Shown here: piece by piece, positions 8,548 to 16,204 of the stretch
Numbering within the stretch: position 1 is the stretch's first letter
Layout of the letters: the number at the start of each line of letters is the position of its first letter
NCBI GenBank assembly: GCA_003665935.1
Contig: QPLR01000001.1
Location: 620,001 to 684,000 of the forward strand
Origin: Halobellus sp. Atlit-31R
GTDB taxonomy: Archaea; Halobacteriota; Halobacteria; Halobacteriales; Haloferacaceae
Direction of reading: 5' to 3'
DNA: 64,000 nucleotides
The notes under the pieces: model-generated
What the model saw: only the letters and a program-made list of their open reading frames with translations
What the model was told of the DNA's origin: nothing
Database searches by the model: none
Position numbers and translations under genes: made by a program

Positions 8548-9687
8548 ATGTCAGACGACCTGAAGCGCGGGCTGGAAGGCGTCCTCGTCGCCGAATCGGA
8601 GCTTAGTTACATCGACGGCGACGCTGGAAAATTGGTCTATCGTGGGTATCCGATCGAAGACCTGGCCCGCCAAGCGTCGTACGAAGAAGTCGTCTACCTG
8701 CTGTGGCACGGCGAGCTACCGACCGCCGAAGAGCTCGACGACTTCGCGTCCTGGATGGCCGGGACCAGATCACTGAACGACGAGGTGCTCGCGGAGATCC
8801 GGAAGCTCGCGGACGCCGACGAGGTGCCGATGGCGGCGCTCCGCACCATCGTCTCGTCGCTGTCGGCGTACGACGAGGACGCCGACCACGAGGACGTCAC
8901 GGGTCTCGAGGCGAACCTCCGGATGGCGTGTCGGATCACGGCCAAGATCCCGACGGCGCTCGCCGCCTTCGAGCGGTTCCGCAACGGCGACGACGCCATC
9001 GAGCCGCGTGAGGAACTCGACCACGCCGCGAACTTCCTCTATATGCTCAACGGCGAGGAGCCGGACGAGGTGCTCGCGGAGACGTTCGATATGGCGCTCG
9101 TTCTGCACGCCGACCACGGCCTGAACGCCTCGACGTTCTCCGCGCTGGTGACCGCCTCGACGCTGTCGGACCTTTACAGCGCCGTCACCTCGGCCGTCGG
9201 CACGCTCGCCGGCTCCCTGCACGGGGGCGCGAACGCCAACGTGATGCGGATGCTCAAGGAGGTCGACGAGAGCGACGCCGATCCGACGACGTGGGTGGAG
9301 AACGCCCTCGCCGAGGGGCGGCGGATCCCCGGCTTCGGACACCGCGTCTACGAGGTCAAGGATCCGCGTGCGAAGATCCTCGGCGAGAAGTCGAAGGCGC
9401 TCGCCGAAGCCGCGGGTGACACGAAGTGGTACGACTGCTCCGTCGCCATCGAGGAGTACATCACCGAGGAGAAGGGTCTCTCGCCCAACGTCGACTTCTA
9501 CTCGGCGTCGACGTACTACCAGATGGGCATCCCGGTCGACATCTACACGCCCATCTTCGCGATGTCCCGCGTCGCGGGCTGGATCGCACACGTGCTGGAA
9601 CAGTACGACAACAACCGGCTGATCCGGCCGCGGGCGCGCTACGTCGGCCCGCAGGATCTGGACTTCCCGTCGCTCGACGAGCGGTAG
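8548..9687 (+). CDS. gltA: Citrate synthase
   Basis: TCA-cycle enzyme of 379 aa condensing oxaloacetate and acetyl-CoA. Family landmarks are present in order: LKRGLEGVLVAES and YRGYPIEDLA at the N-terminus, LVLHADHGLNASTF with a conserved active-site His, SLHGGANANV, and GFGHRVYEVKDPRAKIL with the second active-site His. RPRARYVGP closes the C-terminus. The length is right for the archaeal/Gram-positive type. The ATG at 8548 immediately precedes the conserved start. The upstream 160 bp are shared with the divergent PhoU/TrkA_C gene. The symbol could equally be citZ. Confidence 0.97.
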   Translation: MSDDLKRGLEGVLVAESELSYIDGDAGKLVYRGYPIEDLARQASYEEVVYLLWHGELPTAEELDDFASWMAGTRSLNDEVLAEIRKLADADEVPMAALRTIVSSLSAYDEDADHEDVTGLEANLRMACRITAKIPTALAAFERFRNGDDAIEPREELDHAANFLYMLNGEEPDEVLAETFDMALVLHADHGLNASTFSALVTASTLSDLYSAVTSAVGTLAGSLHGGANANVMRMLKEVDESDADPTTWVENALAEGRRIPGFGHRVYEVKDPRAKILGEKSKALAEAAGDTKWYDCSVAIEEYITEEKGLSPNVDFYSASTYYQMGIPVDIYTPIFAMSRVAGWIAHVLEQYDNNRLIRPRARYVGPQDLDFPSLDER

Positions 9688-10063
9688 TCGGCGCCGGTCT
9701 CCCCGTTTTCTTCAGCAGCGACGCTTCTGTACCCCTACGAGAGCCCCGCAGCCGTTCTGATTCGTCAGGTGCCCACCGAACCGCCCGACGGCGGTCGGTG
9801 ACGGCAGACGCGCGGCCGACAACCGTCAGACAGCGGCCGGGATCCCGCCGCTGTCGGTCGATTTTACTTTCACCTCGCGTGGGGGATGTTTATGTACCTC
9901 GCGGCTGCATACTCAAGTGCACGTCACACGCGTGCATTCCCCCTTTCCCCCTTCCACGCTCCGGAGCGACGGCGCCGAGCGGCCCGCGACGGGGCATCGA
10001 GCAGAGCGTGCCCCGGAGCCGACGACAGAACACTTAGGCCCGCCGACGGGAAAGCAGGGTCGT
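9688..10063. other. Intergenic region upstream of threonine deaminase with a dyad
   Basis: This 376-bp stretch has no convincing gene. It contains T-rich and TATA-like elements (about 9858-9895), a pyrimidine-rich run (about 9937-9955) and a hairpin-capable dyad, TGCACG at 9918-9923 against CGTGCA at 9931-9936, extendable by G-T and A-T pairs. A weak AT box (CACTTAGG, about 10031) lies about 25 bp before the ilvA ATG. Confidence 0.5.
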
Positions 10064-11275
10064 ATGCTCTCTCTCGCTGCTGTCGAGGCGGCCCGCGACC
10101 GGATCGAAGGGATCGCCCGGTGGACGCCGCTGGAGTACTCACACACCTTCTCGGAGATGACCGAGGCCGACGTTCATCTGAAGCTCGAAACGTTCCAGCG
10201 CACCGGCGCGTTCAAGATCCGCGGAGCGACGAACCGGATCGCGGCGCTCTCGGCGGCCGAACGCGAGGCGGGCGTCGTCACGGCGAGCGCCGGGAATCAC
10301 GCGCAAGGAGTCGCGCTGGCCGCCAGCCGGTCCGGCGTCGACTCGAAGATCGTGATGCCGGAGCACGCCCCGATCTCGAAGGTCGAAGCGACCGAGCGCT
10401 ACGGCGGAGAGGCGGTACTGTACGGCGCAGACTACGACGAAGCGCAGGCGAAAGCGCACGAGATCGAGCGCGAGGAGGGGCGCACGTACGTCCACGCCTT
10501 CGACGACGACGTGGTGATGGCCGGACAGGGGACGATCGGCCTCGAGATCGTCGACGACTGCCCCGAGGTCGACACCGTCGTCGTCCCGGTCGGCGGCGGC
10601 GGACTCATCTCCGGCATCGCGACGGCCGTGAAAGGTCGCAAGCCGGACACGCGAGTGATCGGCGTGCAGGCCGAGGGTGCGGCGTCGCTCCCGCAGTCGC
10701 TGCAGTCCGGCGAGATCTGCGAACTCGACGCGGTGAACACCATCGCCGACGGGATCGCCACGCGGAAAGTCGGCGAGCGACCGTTCGAGGTGATCCGCGA
10801 GCGCGTCGACGAGGTCGTGACCGTCTCCGACGAGGAGGTCGCCGTCGCGCTGACGTATCTGCTGGAGCGCGAGAAGACGCTCGTCGAGGGGGCCGGTGCG
10901 GTGGCGCTGGCGGCGCTGCTGTTCGAGGCGTTCGACTACGAGGACGGAGAGACGATCGTCCCGGCGCTCTGCGGCGGCAACATCGACACGAATCAGCTGA
11001 CGACCGTGCTCGTCCGCGGCCTCGTCGAGACCGGACGCTACCTGAAGATCCGGACGGTGCTGCGGGACCGCCCCGGCGCGCTGCAGGACCTCGTCGAGAT
11101 CATCGCCGGCCAGCGGGCGAACATCTACGCGATCCAGCACGACCGGACCTCACGCGACGTCGCGATGAACGAGGCCGACGTGGAGATCGACATCGAGACG
11201 CGCGGCCACGACCACATCGAGACGTTGCTGGCGGCGCTCCGTGCAGCGGGCTACGAGGTCGACGTGCTGGCGTAG
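10064..11275 (+). CDS. ilvA: Threonine ammonia-lyase (threonine deaminase)
   Basis: PLP enzyme of 403 aa converting threonine to 2-oxobutyrate and ammonia, the first step of isoleucine synthesis. The PLP lysine is in TGAFKIRGATNR (Lys51). SAGNHAQGVA and VPVGGGGLISG bind the substrate carboxylate and cofactor phosphate. The catalytic domain runs to about residue 320. A single C-terminal ACT domain (about 325-403, beginning LKIRTVLRDRPGALQDLVE) follows and implies amino-acid feedback control. The ATG at 10064 starts directly at the conserved N-terminal helix. Confidence 0.94.
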   Translation: MLSLAAVEAARDRIEGIARWTPLEYSHTFSEMTEADVHLKLETFQRTGAFKIRGATNRIAALSAAEREAGVVTASAGNHAQGVALAASRSGVDSKIVMPEHAPISKVEATERYGGEAVLYGADYDEAQAKAHEIEREEGRTYVHAFDDDVVMAGQGTIGLEIVDDCPEVDTVVVPVGGGGLISGIATAVKGRKPDTRVIGVQAEGAASLPQSLQSGEICELDAVNTIADGIATRKVGERPFEVIRERVDEVVTVSDEEVAVALTYLLEREKTLVEGAGAVALAALLFEAFDYEDGETIVPALCGGNIDTNQLTTVLVRGLVETGRYLKIRTVLRDRPGALQDLVEIIAGQRANIYAIQHDRTSRDVAMNEADVEIDIETRGHDHIETLLAALRAAGYEVDVLA

Positions 11276-11339
11276 CGTCGGTGGCCGGAGGTCACCGCGG
11301 GACGAGAGATTTTAGCCGATTCGCGGGAGAGATACGTCC

Positions 11340-11543
11340 GTGAACCGAACTACGTCGGCAGTGCTGTGGGGGCTCGTCGGGACGCTGGCGTTTCTCGTCC
11401 TCGTCCAGGGGTACCGTCTGTTCGTCGGTGCGCTCGGGCTGGACATCCTCGGCGCGGTCGGCGTCGCCGTCCTCGTCGGGGGGATCGTGACGGCGACTTC
11501 GTACGTCGCCGAGCCGCGGCTCACGACGAAGGGAAGGACTTAA
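11340..11543 (+). CDS. Very small two-helix membrane protein
   Basis: A 67-residue protein starting with GTG. Two hydrophobic helices (AVLWGLVGTLAFLVLVQG and ILGAVGVAVLVGGIVTATS) cover most of it. A T-rich/TATA-like element (GATTTTAG, about 11309-11316) lies at the correct distance upstream for a leaderless transcript. It ends 27 bp before tRNA-Ser, and the tRNA promoter probably overlaps its last codons. No known family is recognised; function unknown. Confidence 0.65.
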   Translation: MNRTTSAVLWGLVGTLAFLVLVQGYRLFVGALGLDILGAVGVAVLVGGIVTATSYVAEPRLTTKGRT

Positions 11544-11570
11544 ACGACTCAGTAGGCTACCTCAGTTCGA

Positions 11571-11651
11571 GCCGGGATGGCCGAGTGGTAAGGCGCACGC
11601 CTGGAAAGCGTGTTCCCTCTGGGATCCAGGGTTCAAATCCCTGTCCCGGCG
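11571..11651 (+). tRNA. tRNA-Ser (GGA)
   Basis: A class II tRNA. The acceptor stem GCCGGGA (11571-11577) pairs with TCCCGGC (11644-11650), with discriminator G. The anticodon loop CTGGAAA inside a CACGC/GCGTG stem gives anticodon GGA, serine. A long variable arm of the serine type follows, then the T-arm GGGTTCAAATCCC. CCA is not encoded. A TATA-like ACTTAAAC at about 11538-11545 is a likely promoter. Confidence 0.96.
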
Positions 11652-11838
11652 TTCTCTTCGCTTCAGCGTCCGAGTGAGGCGTCTCGTCGCCGAGCGAACG
11701 CTGCTGGAGCAGTCGTAGCGACCACGAGAGGATTTGAATCAGGGAGCAACGCCGTTGCGACCGTGGTTCAAATCCCTGTCCCGGCGTTCTCTTCGCTCCA
11801 GCGTCCGAGCGAGGCGTCTCGTCGCCGAGCGAACACTG
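11630..11838. repeat. Direct repeat containing the 3' end of tRNA-Ser
   Basis: The T-arm and 3' acceptor strand of tRNA-Ser plus about 52 bp of flank (11630-11703) recur at 11765-11838 with three mismatches, offset by exactly 135 bp. The intervening 61 bp contain TTGAATCAGGG (11734-11744), partly the reverse complement of the T-arm. The second copy cannot form a whole tRNA. This may be a tandem duplication or the scar of an element that used the tRNA 3' end as attachment site. Confidence 0.85.
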
Positions 11839-11945
11839 TCACCTCGACGGTCGCCGCAGTCCCCGAGCTGTCGGAAGTCGACAAGGAAACGGCTTCTAGA
11901 GGGACACAAACTTAATGACTGTGGGATTCCTCGACACGGTTGACA

Positions 11946-12119
11946 ATGCCTGACACGAAAACTGGCCGAGAGCGGAAGGGGCGGAACAAGCGCAGCCAGC
12001 TCCAAGAGGAACTCTACGCGGAAGAGATCGACGCCCTGGAGACCGACGAGGACCTTCCGCCGTTCGAGCCGGCGGGCGAGCGGCCGTTCGTCGCCGACGA
12101 ACTTCCGGACGAGGAGTAG
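11946..12119 (+). CDS. Conserved-looking 57-residue acidic protein upstream of the thermosome
   Basis: A short reading frame beginning ATG at 11946 and encoding 57 aa. It starts basic (MPDTKTGRERKGRNKRSQLQ) and turns strongly acidic (ALETDEDLPPF and a DELPDEE end). This charge partition and the haloarchaeal codon pattern suggest a real small protein, perhaps nucleic-acid or protein binding. An AT-rich ACAAACTTAATGAC (about 11905-11918) could supply the promoter. It lies between tRNA-Ser and the thermosome gene on the same strand. Function unknown. Confidence 0.65.
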   Translation: MPDTKTGRERKGRNKRSQLQEELYAEEIDALETDEDLPPFEPAGERPFVADELPDEE

Positions 12120-12502
12120 GCGGAGCCGCCCGTTTTTGATCCACGAGTCCGTGTAGCTGCCCGTACGCCGACTCTGTCGAGCGACGGCGTCGTCGGCGAA
12201 AGACCCTCTCTCTCTCCTGAGGCCGTGCGTCGCTCGTATCGGCCCGACACGCAGCGAGCGGGAGCCGACCCGTTCACGCAGGGACGCGTCGAAGCGAGGT
12301 GCGGAGTCCGGAACGGAGTATATAAATTGCTGGTGGACGGCGGTGTAAGTACCACAGTGTGTGAGATAGATTAACACGGCATACTCGGTCGACAGTGCCC
12401 ATCTGGACCGTCTGCGGGGATTGTCGGCGGGTGGCTCTCGGTGGGCGACGATGCCCGATAGCGAAGTTTTTATATAGAATCACAAACAATCTGGCAGTGG
12501 AT
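12120..12502. other. Thermosome upstream region with two TATA-like boxes
   Basis: A 383-bp stretch without a convincing gene. A strong TATA-like GTATATAAAT occurs at 12318-12327, too far upstream to be the thermosome start-proximal box. It may drive a longer transcript or an unannotated RNA. The second box at 12467-12476 fits the thermosome start. An in-frame GTG at 12395 would extend the thermosome by 36 residues but would put the proximal TATA box inside the coding region, so I rejected it. Confidence 0.5.
12462..12476 (+). promoter_or_regulatory. Thermosome promoter (CGAA element plus TATA box)
   Basis: TTTTTATATA at 12467-12476 lies 27-36 bp before the thermosome ATG, ideal for a leaderless or near-leaderless archaeal transcript. 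It is preceded by GCGAAG. CGAA-type elements next to the TATA box are, as I recall, implicated in heat induction of haloarchaeal cct promoters. Confidence 0.7.
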
Positions 12503-14170
12503 ATGAGTCAGCGAATGCAACAGGGTCAGCCGATGATCATCATGGGTGAGGACGCCCAGCGCGTCAAGGACCGCGACGCGCAGGAGTACAACATTCAGGC
12601 CGCTCGTGCCGTCGCTGAAGCCGTACGCTCGACGCTCGGCCCGAAAGGGATGGACAAGATGCTCGTCGACTCGATGGGCGACGTCACCATCACGAACGAC
12701 GGCGTCACCATCCTCCAGGAGATGGACATCGACAACCCGACGGCCGAGATGATCGTCGAAGTCGCCGAGACGCAGGAGGACGAGGCCGGCGACGGGACGA
12801 CGACGGCCGTCGCCATCGCGGGCGAGCTCCTGAAGAACGCCGAGGACCTGCTCGATCAGGAGATTCACCCGACGGCGGTCATCAAAGGGTTCCACCTCGC
12901 GAGCCAGGAGGCCCGCGCGGCGGTCGACGAGATCGCAGACAGCGTCGAACCCGACGACACCGAACTGCTCCAGAAGGTCGCCGAGACGTCGATGACCGGC
13001 AAGAGCTCCGAGCTCAACAAGGAGCTTCTCGCTCAGCTAATCGTCGAGACCGTCGAGGCCGTGACGGTCGAGGCCGACGACGGCTCCTACGTCGTCGACC
13101 TGGCGAACGCCAACATCGAGACCCAGACGGGACGCTCGACCGCCGAGTCCGAACTCCTCAACGGCGCGGTCGTCGACAAGGATCCCGTCCACGACGATAT
13201 GCCCACCTCGTTCGACGAGGCGAACATCCTGCTCCTCAACGAGCCGATCGAGGTCGAGGAGGCAGACGTCGACACGCAGGTCAACATCGAGTCGCCCGAC
13301 CAGCTGCAGCAGTTCCTCGACCAGGAGGAACAGCAGCTCAAGCAGAAGGTCGAGCAGATCGTCGACGCGGGCGCCGACGTGGTCTTCTGTCAGAAGGGTA
13401 TCGACGACCTCGCACAGCATTACCTCGCGAAGGAGGGCATCCTCGCGGTCCGTCGCGCGAAGAAGTCCGACATCGCCTTCCTCCGTGACGTCGTCGGCGG
13501 CAACGTCGTCTCCGACCTCGACAGTCTCTCCAGCTCCGACCTCGGCTACGGCTCGGTCAGCCGCGACGACGAGGACGAGCTGTTCTACGTCGAAGGTCTC
13601 GGCGAGGAGGCGCACGGCGTCACTCTGCTGCTGCGCGGTTCGACCGACCACGTCGTCGACGAGATCGAACGCGGCGTCGAGGACGCGCTCGACGTCGTTT
13701 CGACGACCGTCTCCGACGGTCGCGTCGTCGCCGGCGGCGGCGCAATCGAGGTCGAAGTCGCTCGACGGCTCCGCAGCTACGCGGGCTCCGTCGGCGGCCG
13801 CGAGCAGCTCGCCGTGGAAGCCTTCGCCGACGCCCTCGAACTCGTCCCGCGCGTCCTCGCGGAGAACGCCGGGCTCGACTCCATCGACACGCTCGTCCGC
13901 CTCCGCGAGGCCCACGAGGACGACGAGGTCCGCACCGGCCTGAACGTCTTCAGCGGCGACCTCGAGGACACCTTCGAGGCCGGCGTCGTCGAACCCGCGC
14001 ACGCCAAAGAGCAGGCGCTCGCCTCGGCCACCGAGGCCGCGAACCTGGTCCTCAAGATCGACGACATCATCGCCGCCGGTGACCTCAGCACCAGCGGCGA
14101 CGGCGACGAGGAGGGCGGCGCCCCCGCCGGCGGAATGGGCGGGATGGGTGGAATGGGCGGCGCGATGTAA
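12503..14170 (+). CDS. Thermosome subunit (group II chaperonin)
   Basis: ATP-dependent group II chaperonin subunit of 555 aa that folds proteins in the cytosol as a double-ring complex. Diagnostic motifs are [19 protein letters not shown] and TNDGVTIL near the N-terminus, GDGTTTAV (nucleotide binding), the apical region with its helical protrusion, and [11 protein letters not shown] in the C-terminal equatorial half. It ends with a Gly-Met tail ([14 protein letters not shown]) typical of haloarchaeal thermosomes. The ATG at 12503 fits the TATA box. A T6 tract at 14267-14272 could terminate it. Which paralogue (cct1/2/3) it is cannot be told from the sequence alone. Confidence 0.96.
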   Translation: MSQRMQQGQPMIIMGEDAQRVKDRDAQEYNIQAARAVAEAVRSTLGPKGMDKMLVDSMGDVTITNDGVTILQEMDIDNPTAEMIVEVAETQEDEAGDGTTTAVAIAGELLKNAEDLLDQEIHPTAVIKGFHLASQEARAAVDEIADSVEPDDTELLQKVAETSMTGKSSELNKELLAQLIVETVEAVTVEADDGSYVVDLANANIETQTGRSTAESELLNGAVVDKDPVHDDMPTSFDEANILLLNEPIEVEEADVDTQVNIESPDQLQQFLDQEEQQLKQKVEQIVDAGADVVFCQKGIDDLAQHYLAKEGILAVRRAKKSDIAFLRDVVGGNVVSDLDSLSSSDLGYGSVSRDDEDELFYVEGLGEEAHGVTLLLRGSTDHVVDEIERGVEDALDVVSTTVSDGRVVAGGGAIEVEVARRLRSYAGSVGGREQLAVEAFADALELVPRVLAENAGLDSIDTLVRLREAHEDDEVRTGLNVFSGDLEDTFEAGVVEPAHAKEQALASATEAANLVLKIDDIIAAGDLSTSGDGDEEGGAPAGGMGGMGGMGGAM

Positions 14171-14507
14171 CGTCCGCCTGAGGACACACACTCCCAGACC
14201 CACGCATCGCTCCCGAATCGTCGGTCGACACAGTCCGCACCCGACGCGACCCCCACCGAGCACTCGTTTTTTCACAGAAAGTCAAGGCGGATGCCACAGG
14301 GCTTGACCCCGAGGCAGTTGACCGCGTGTACCTGCCGCAGAGCGTGCCCGACAGCGACCGGTCCGCACCGCCGAGCATCTCACTCTGCCTCACAGCTCTA
14401 TTTCCACATTGTCGGCTGTAGTTGGAGTAAACTACGGAGAATTACTAGATAGTAAAATACAATTCGGAAATAGTATGAATTAAGTGCGCAACGCGGAAAA
14501 GCCCGAT
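14171..14507. other. Intergenic region, terminator tract and alanine dehydrogenase promoter
   Basis: A 337-bp stretch with no gene. It holds a T6 tract at 14267-14272 (probable thermosome terminator). From about 14400 it becomes notably AT-rich, with AGTAAAATAC (14451-14460) and AATAGTATGAATT (about 14468-14480) as candidate promoter boxes for the downstream gene. Confidence 0.55.
14267..14272 (+). terminator. T6 tract, probable archaeal terminator
   Basis: A run of six T residues about 97 bp after the thermosome stop codon in otherwise GC-rich DNA. Oligo-T tracts terminate archaeal transcription. Confidence 0.45.
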
Positions 14508-15497
14508 ATGGAGACGCTGCTGCTGAACGGCGCGGACGTCCGTGAGAACGCGGCGATGTCGGAGCTCGTGCCAGCGATCGAAGACGCGTTCGCCGCATTC
14601 GAGCGCGGCGACGCTCAGATGCCGCCGAAGTCCTACATCGACCTCCCGGCGTACAACGGCGACTTCCGGTCGATGCCGGCGTACCTCGACGCGGGCGAGT
14701 GGGACGCCGCCGGGATCAAGTGGGTCAACGTCCACCCCGACAACCCCGAGAAGTTCGACCTCCCGACCGTGCTGGGGACGATGATCTACTCCGACCCCGA
14801 GACCGCCGTTCCGCTCGCGGTGATGGACGGCCGGGAGCTCACGATGCTCCGGACCGGCGCGGCGGCGGCCGTCGCCACCGACCATCTGGCCGTGCCCGAC
14901 GCGACGTCGCTCGGTATCGTCGGCGCGGGCGTCCAGTCGTACACGCAACTGCGCGCGATCTCGCAGGTGCGCGACGTCGAGACCGTCGTGATCTCCGACC
15001 TCGACGAGGAGCGGGTCGCCGACTTCGTCGACGCCTTCGACGACGGGTTCGACGTCCGCGCCGGCTCCGTCGAGGAGGCCGCCGCCTGCGACGTGCTCTC
15101 GACGGTCACGCCGGTCGAGTCGCCGATCGTCCCGCGGGAGGCCGTCGGCGACCACACCCACATCAACGCGATGGGGGCCGACGCCGAGGGCAAACACGAA
15201 CTCGACGATCAGATCCTGCTGGACGCCAAGCTCGTGATCGACGACTACGAGCAGACGACTCACTCCGGAGAGATCAACGTCCCCTGGAGCGCGGGCGTCC
15301 TCGACGACGGCGACATCTACGGCTCGGTCGGCGAGATCGTCACCGGGGCGAAGGCGGGACGGACCGACACCGACGGGATCTCCGTCTTCGACTCGACGGG
15401 GCTCGCGATCCAAGACGTCGCGGCCGCACACGTCGTCTACGAGCACGCCACAGAGCGCGGCAACGGCTACCCGTTCGACCTGCTCGGCCTCGCGTAG
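14508..15497 (+). CDS. ala: Alanine dehydrogenase (ornithine cyclodeaminase/mu-crystallin family)
   Basis: NAD-dependent enzyme of 329 aa interconverting alanine with pyruvate and ammonia. The N-terminus METLLLNGADV, the substrate region QMPPKSYIDLP and IKWVNVHPDNP, the Rossmann motif IVGAGVQSYTQL and the C-terminal FDSTGLAIQDVAAA track the archaeal alanine dehydrogenase (AF1665-type) of the ornithine cyclodeaminase family. The THINAMGADAEGKHELD motif is also typical. The ATG at 14508 reproduces the family N-terminus; a GTG at 14484 is possible. Ornithine cyclodeaminase activity is the main alternative. Confidence 0.88.
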   Translation: METLLLNGADVRENAAMSELVPAIEDAFAAFERGDAQMPPKSYIDLPAYNGDFRSMPAYLDAGEWDAAGIKWVNVHPDNPEKFDLPTVLGTMIYSDPETAVPLAVMDGRELTMLRTGAAAAVATDHLAVPDATSLGIVGAGVQSYTQLRAISQVRDVETVVISDLDEERVADFVDAFDDGFDVRAGSVEEAAACDVLSTVTPVESPIVPREAVGDHTHINAMGADAEGKHELDDQILLDAKLVIDDYEQTTHSGEINVPWSAGVLDDGDIYGSVGEIVTGAKAGRTDTDGISVFDSTGLAIQDVAAAHVVYEHATERGNGYPFDLLGLA

Positions 15498-15579
15498 GTC
15501 AGTCGACGCCGACTCACGCGCCGCGCGACGGGTGAGGGCGCTCCGGTAGCTTTTAAGTCACCGCCGACAGGGGGCACGT

Positions 15580-16083
15580 ATGGTGTGGGTTCGCGCCGAG
15601 TACGCGGGCGCGCTGGCGGTCGTCTCGACGTGGCTGGCCGCGCTCGTTCCCTGGAACGTCACGTACTCGACCGGCGTCTCCGGCGGCTCGGTGCTCTTCG
15701 TCCGCTTTCCGTTCTTCCAGATCCGATACGCGTTCGGGCTGCCGCTCGCGCGTCGCGTCAGCGTCTCCGACCCGCTCTCGGCGGTGGCGTTTCAGGCCGG
15801 CCAGACGATCCAGATCGCGTACCAGGTCTGGGCGGTCGGGGCGGCGGTCCTCGCCGTCGCCGTCGTCGTCGCCGCCGTGTACTACCGCGAGGAGGATGCG
15901 CTCGAAGCGGGTCCCGTCGACCCGGTGCGACTCCTGGGTGCACTCGTGACCCTCGCGGGGGCCGTGCTCGCGGTGGCGACGTATCTGCTCGCGACGCGGG
16001 GGTTCCCCGGCGTGCCGCTGCCGGTCGGCGTCGTGTTCCTCTTCGTGTTCGGCGCCGTGCTCCTGACGGTCGACCGGGCGTAG
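15580..16083 (+). CDS. Haloarchaeal four-helix membrane protein
   Basis: A 167-residue integral membrane protein with hydrophobic stretches at about 10-27, 82-102, 119-140 and 146-163, and a short charged cytosolic-looking loop (YYREEDALEAGPVD). TTTTAAGTC just upstream of the ATG (about 15551-15559) is a plausible leaderless promoter. The sequence MVWVRAEYAGALAVVSTWLA recalls a conserved haloarchaeal family of membrane proteins, but I cannot name a function. Confidence 0.75.
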   Translation: MVWVRAEYAGALAVVSTWLAALVPWNVTYSTGVSGGSVLFVRFPFFQIRYAFGLPLARRVSVSDPLSAVAFQAGQTIQIAYQVWAVGAAVLAVAVVVAAVYYREEDALEAGPVDPVRLLGALVTLAGAVLAVATYLLATRGFPGVPLPVGVVFLFVFGAVLLTVDRA

Positions 16084-16097
16084 CGGCCCGTGCTCCC

Positions 16098-16151
16098 GCT
16101 CGCTGCGCTCCGAGTGCTCGCTGCGCTCCGAGTGCTTGCTGCGCTCCGAAC
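16098..16151. repeat. Three tandem 18-bp repeats
   Basis: The unit GCTCGCTGCGCTCCGAGT occurs at 16098-16115 and 16116-16133 exactly, then at 16134-16151 with three changes. It lies between the membrane-protein stop codon and the kinase promoter. It does not encode anything obvious. Confidence 0.9.
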
Positions 16152-16204
16152 CCCCGTCTGGTGTCGAGCGAGCGAAACGAAAACGGCTATTAGTCGCTAT
16201 TCGG

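Noticed and set aside
11765..11838. Second tRNA-Ser gene
   Set aside because: Only the T-arm and 3' acceptor strand are present; no anticodon stem or 5' acceptor strand precedes it.
12395..12502. 36-residue N-terminal extension of the thermosome from a GTG, containing Cys pairs
   Set aside because: The strong TATA box at 12467-12476 would lie within the coding region, and thermosomes normally start close to MSQR-type sequence.
13037..14275. 412-codon frame antisense to the thermosome
   Set aside because: It is a shadow of the thermosome gene with no family features.
16098..16151. CRISPR array
   Set aside because: The 18-bp units are directly adjacent without unique spacers and no cas genes are present.
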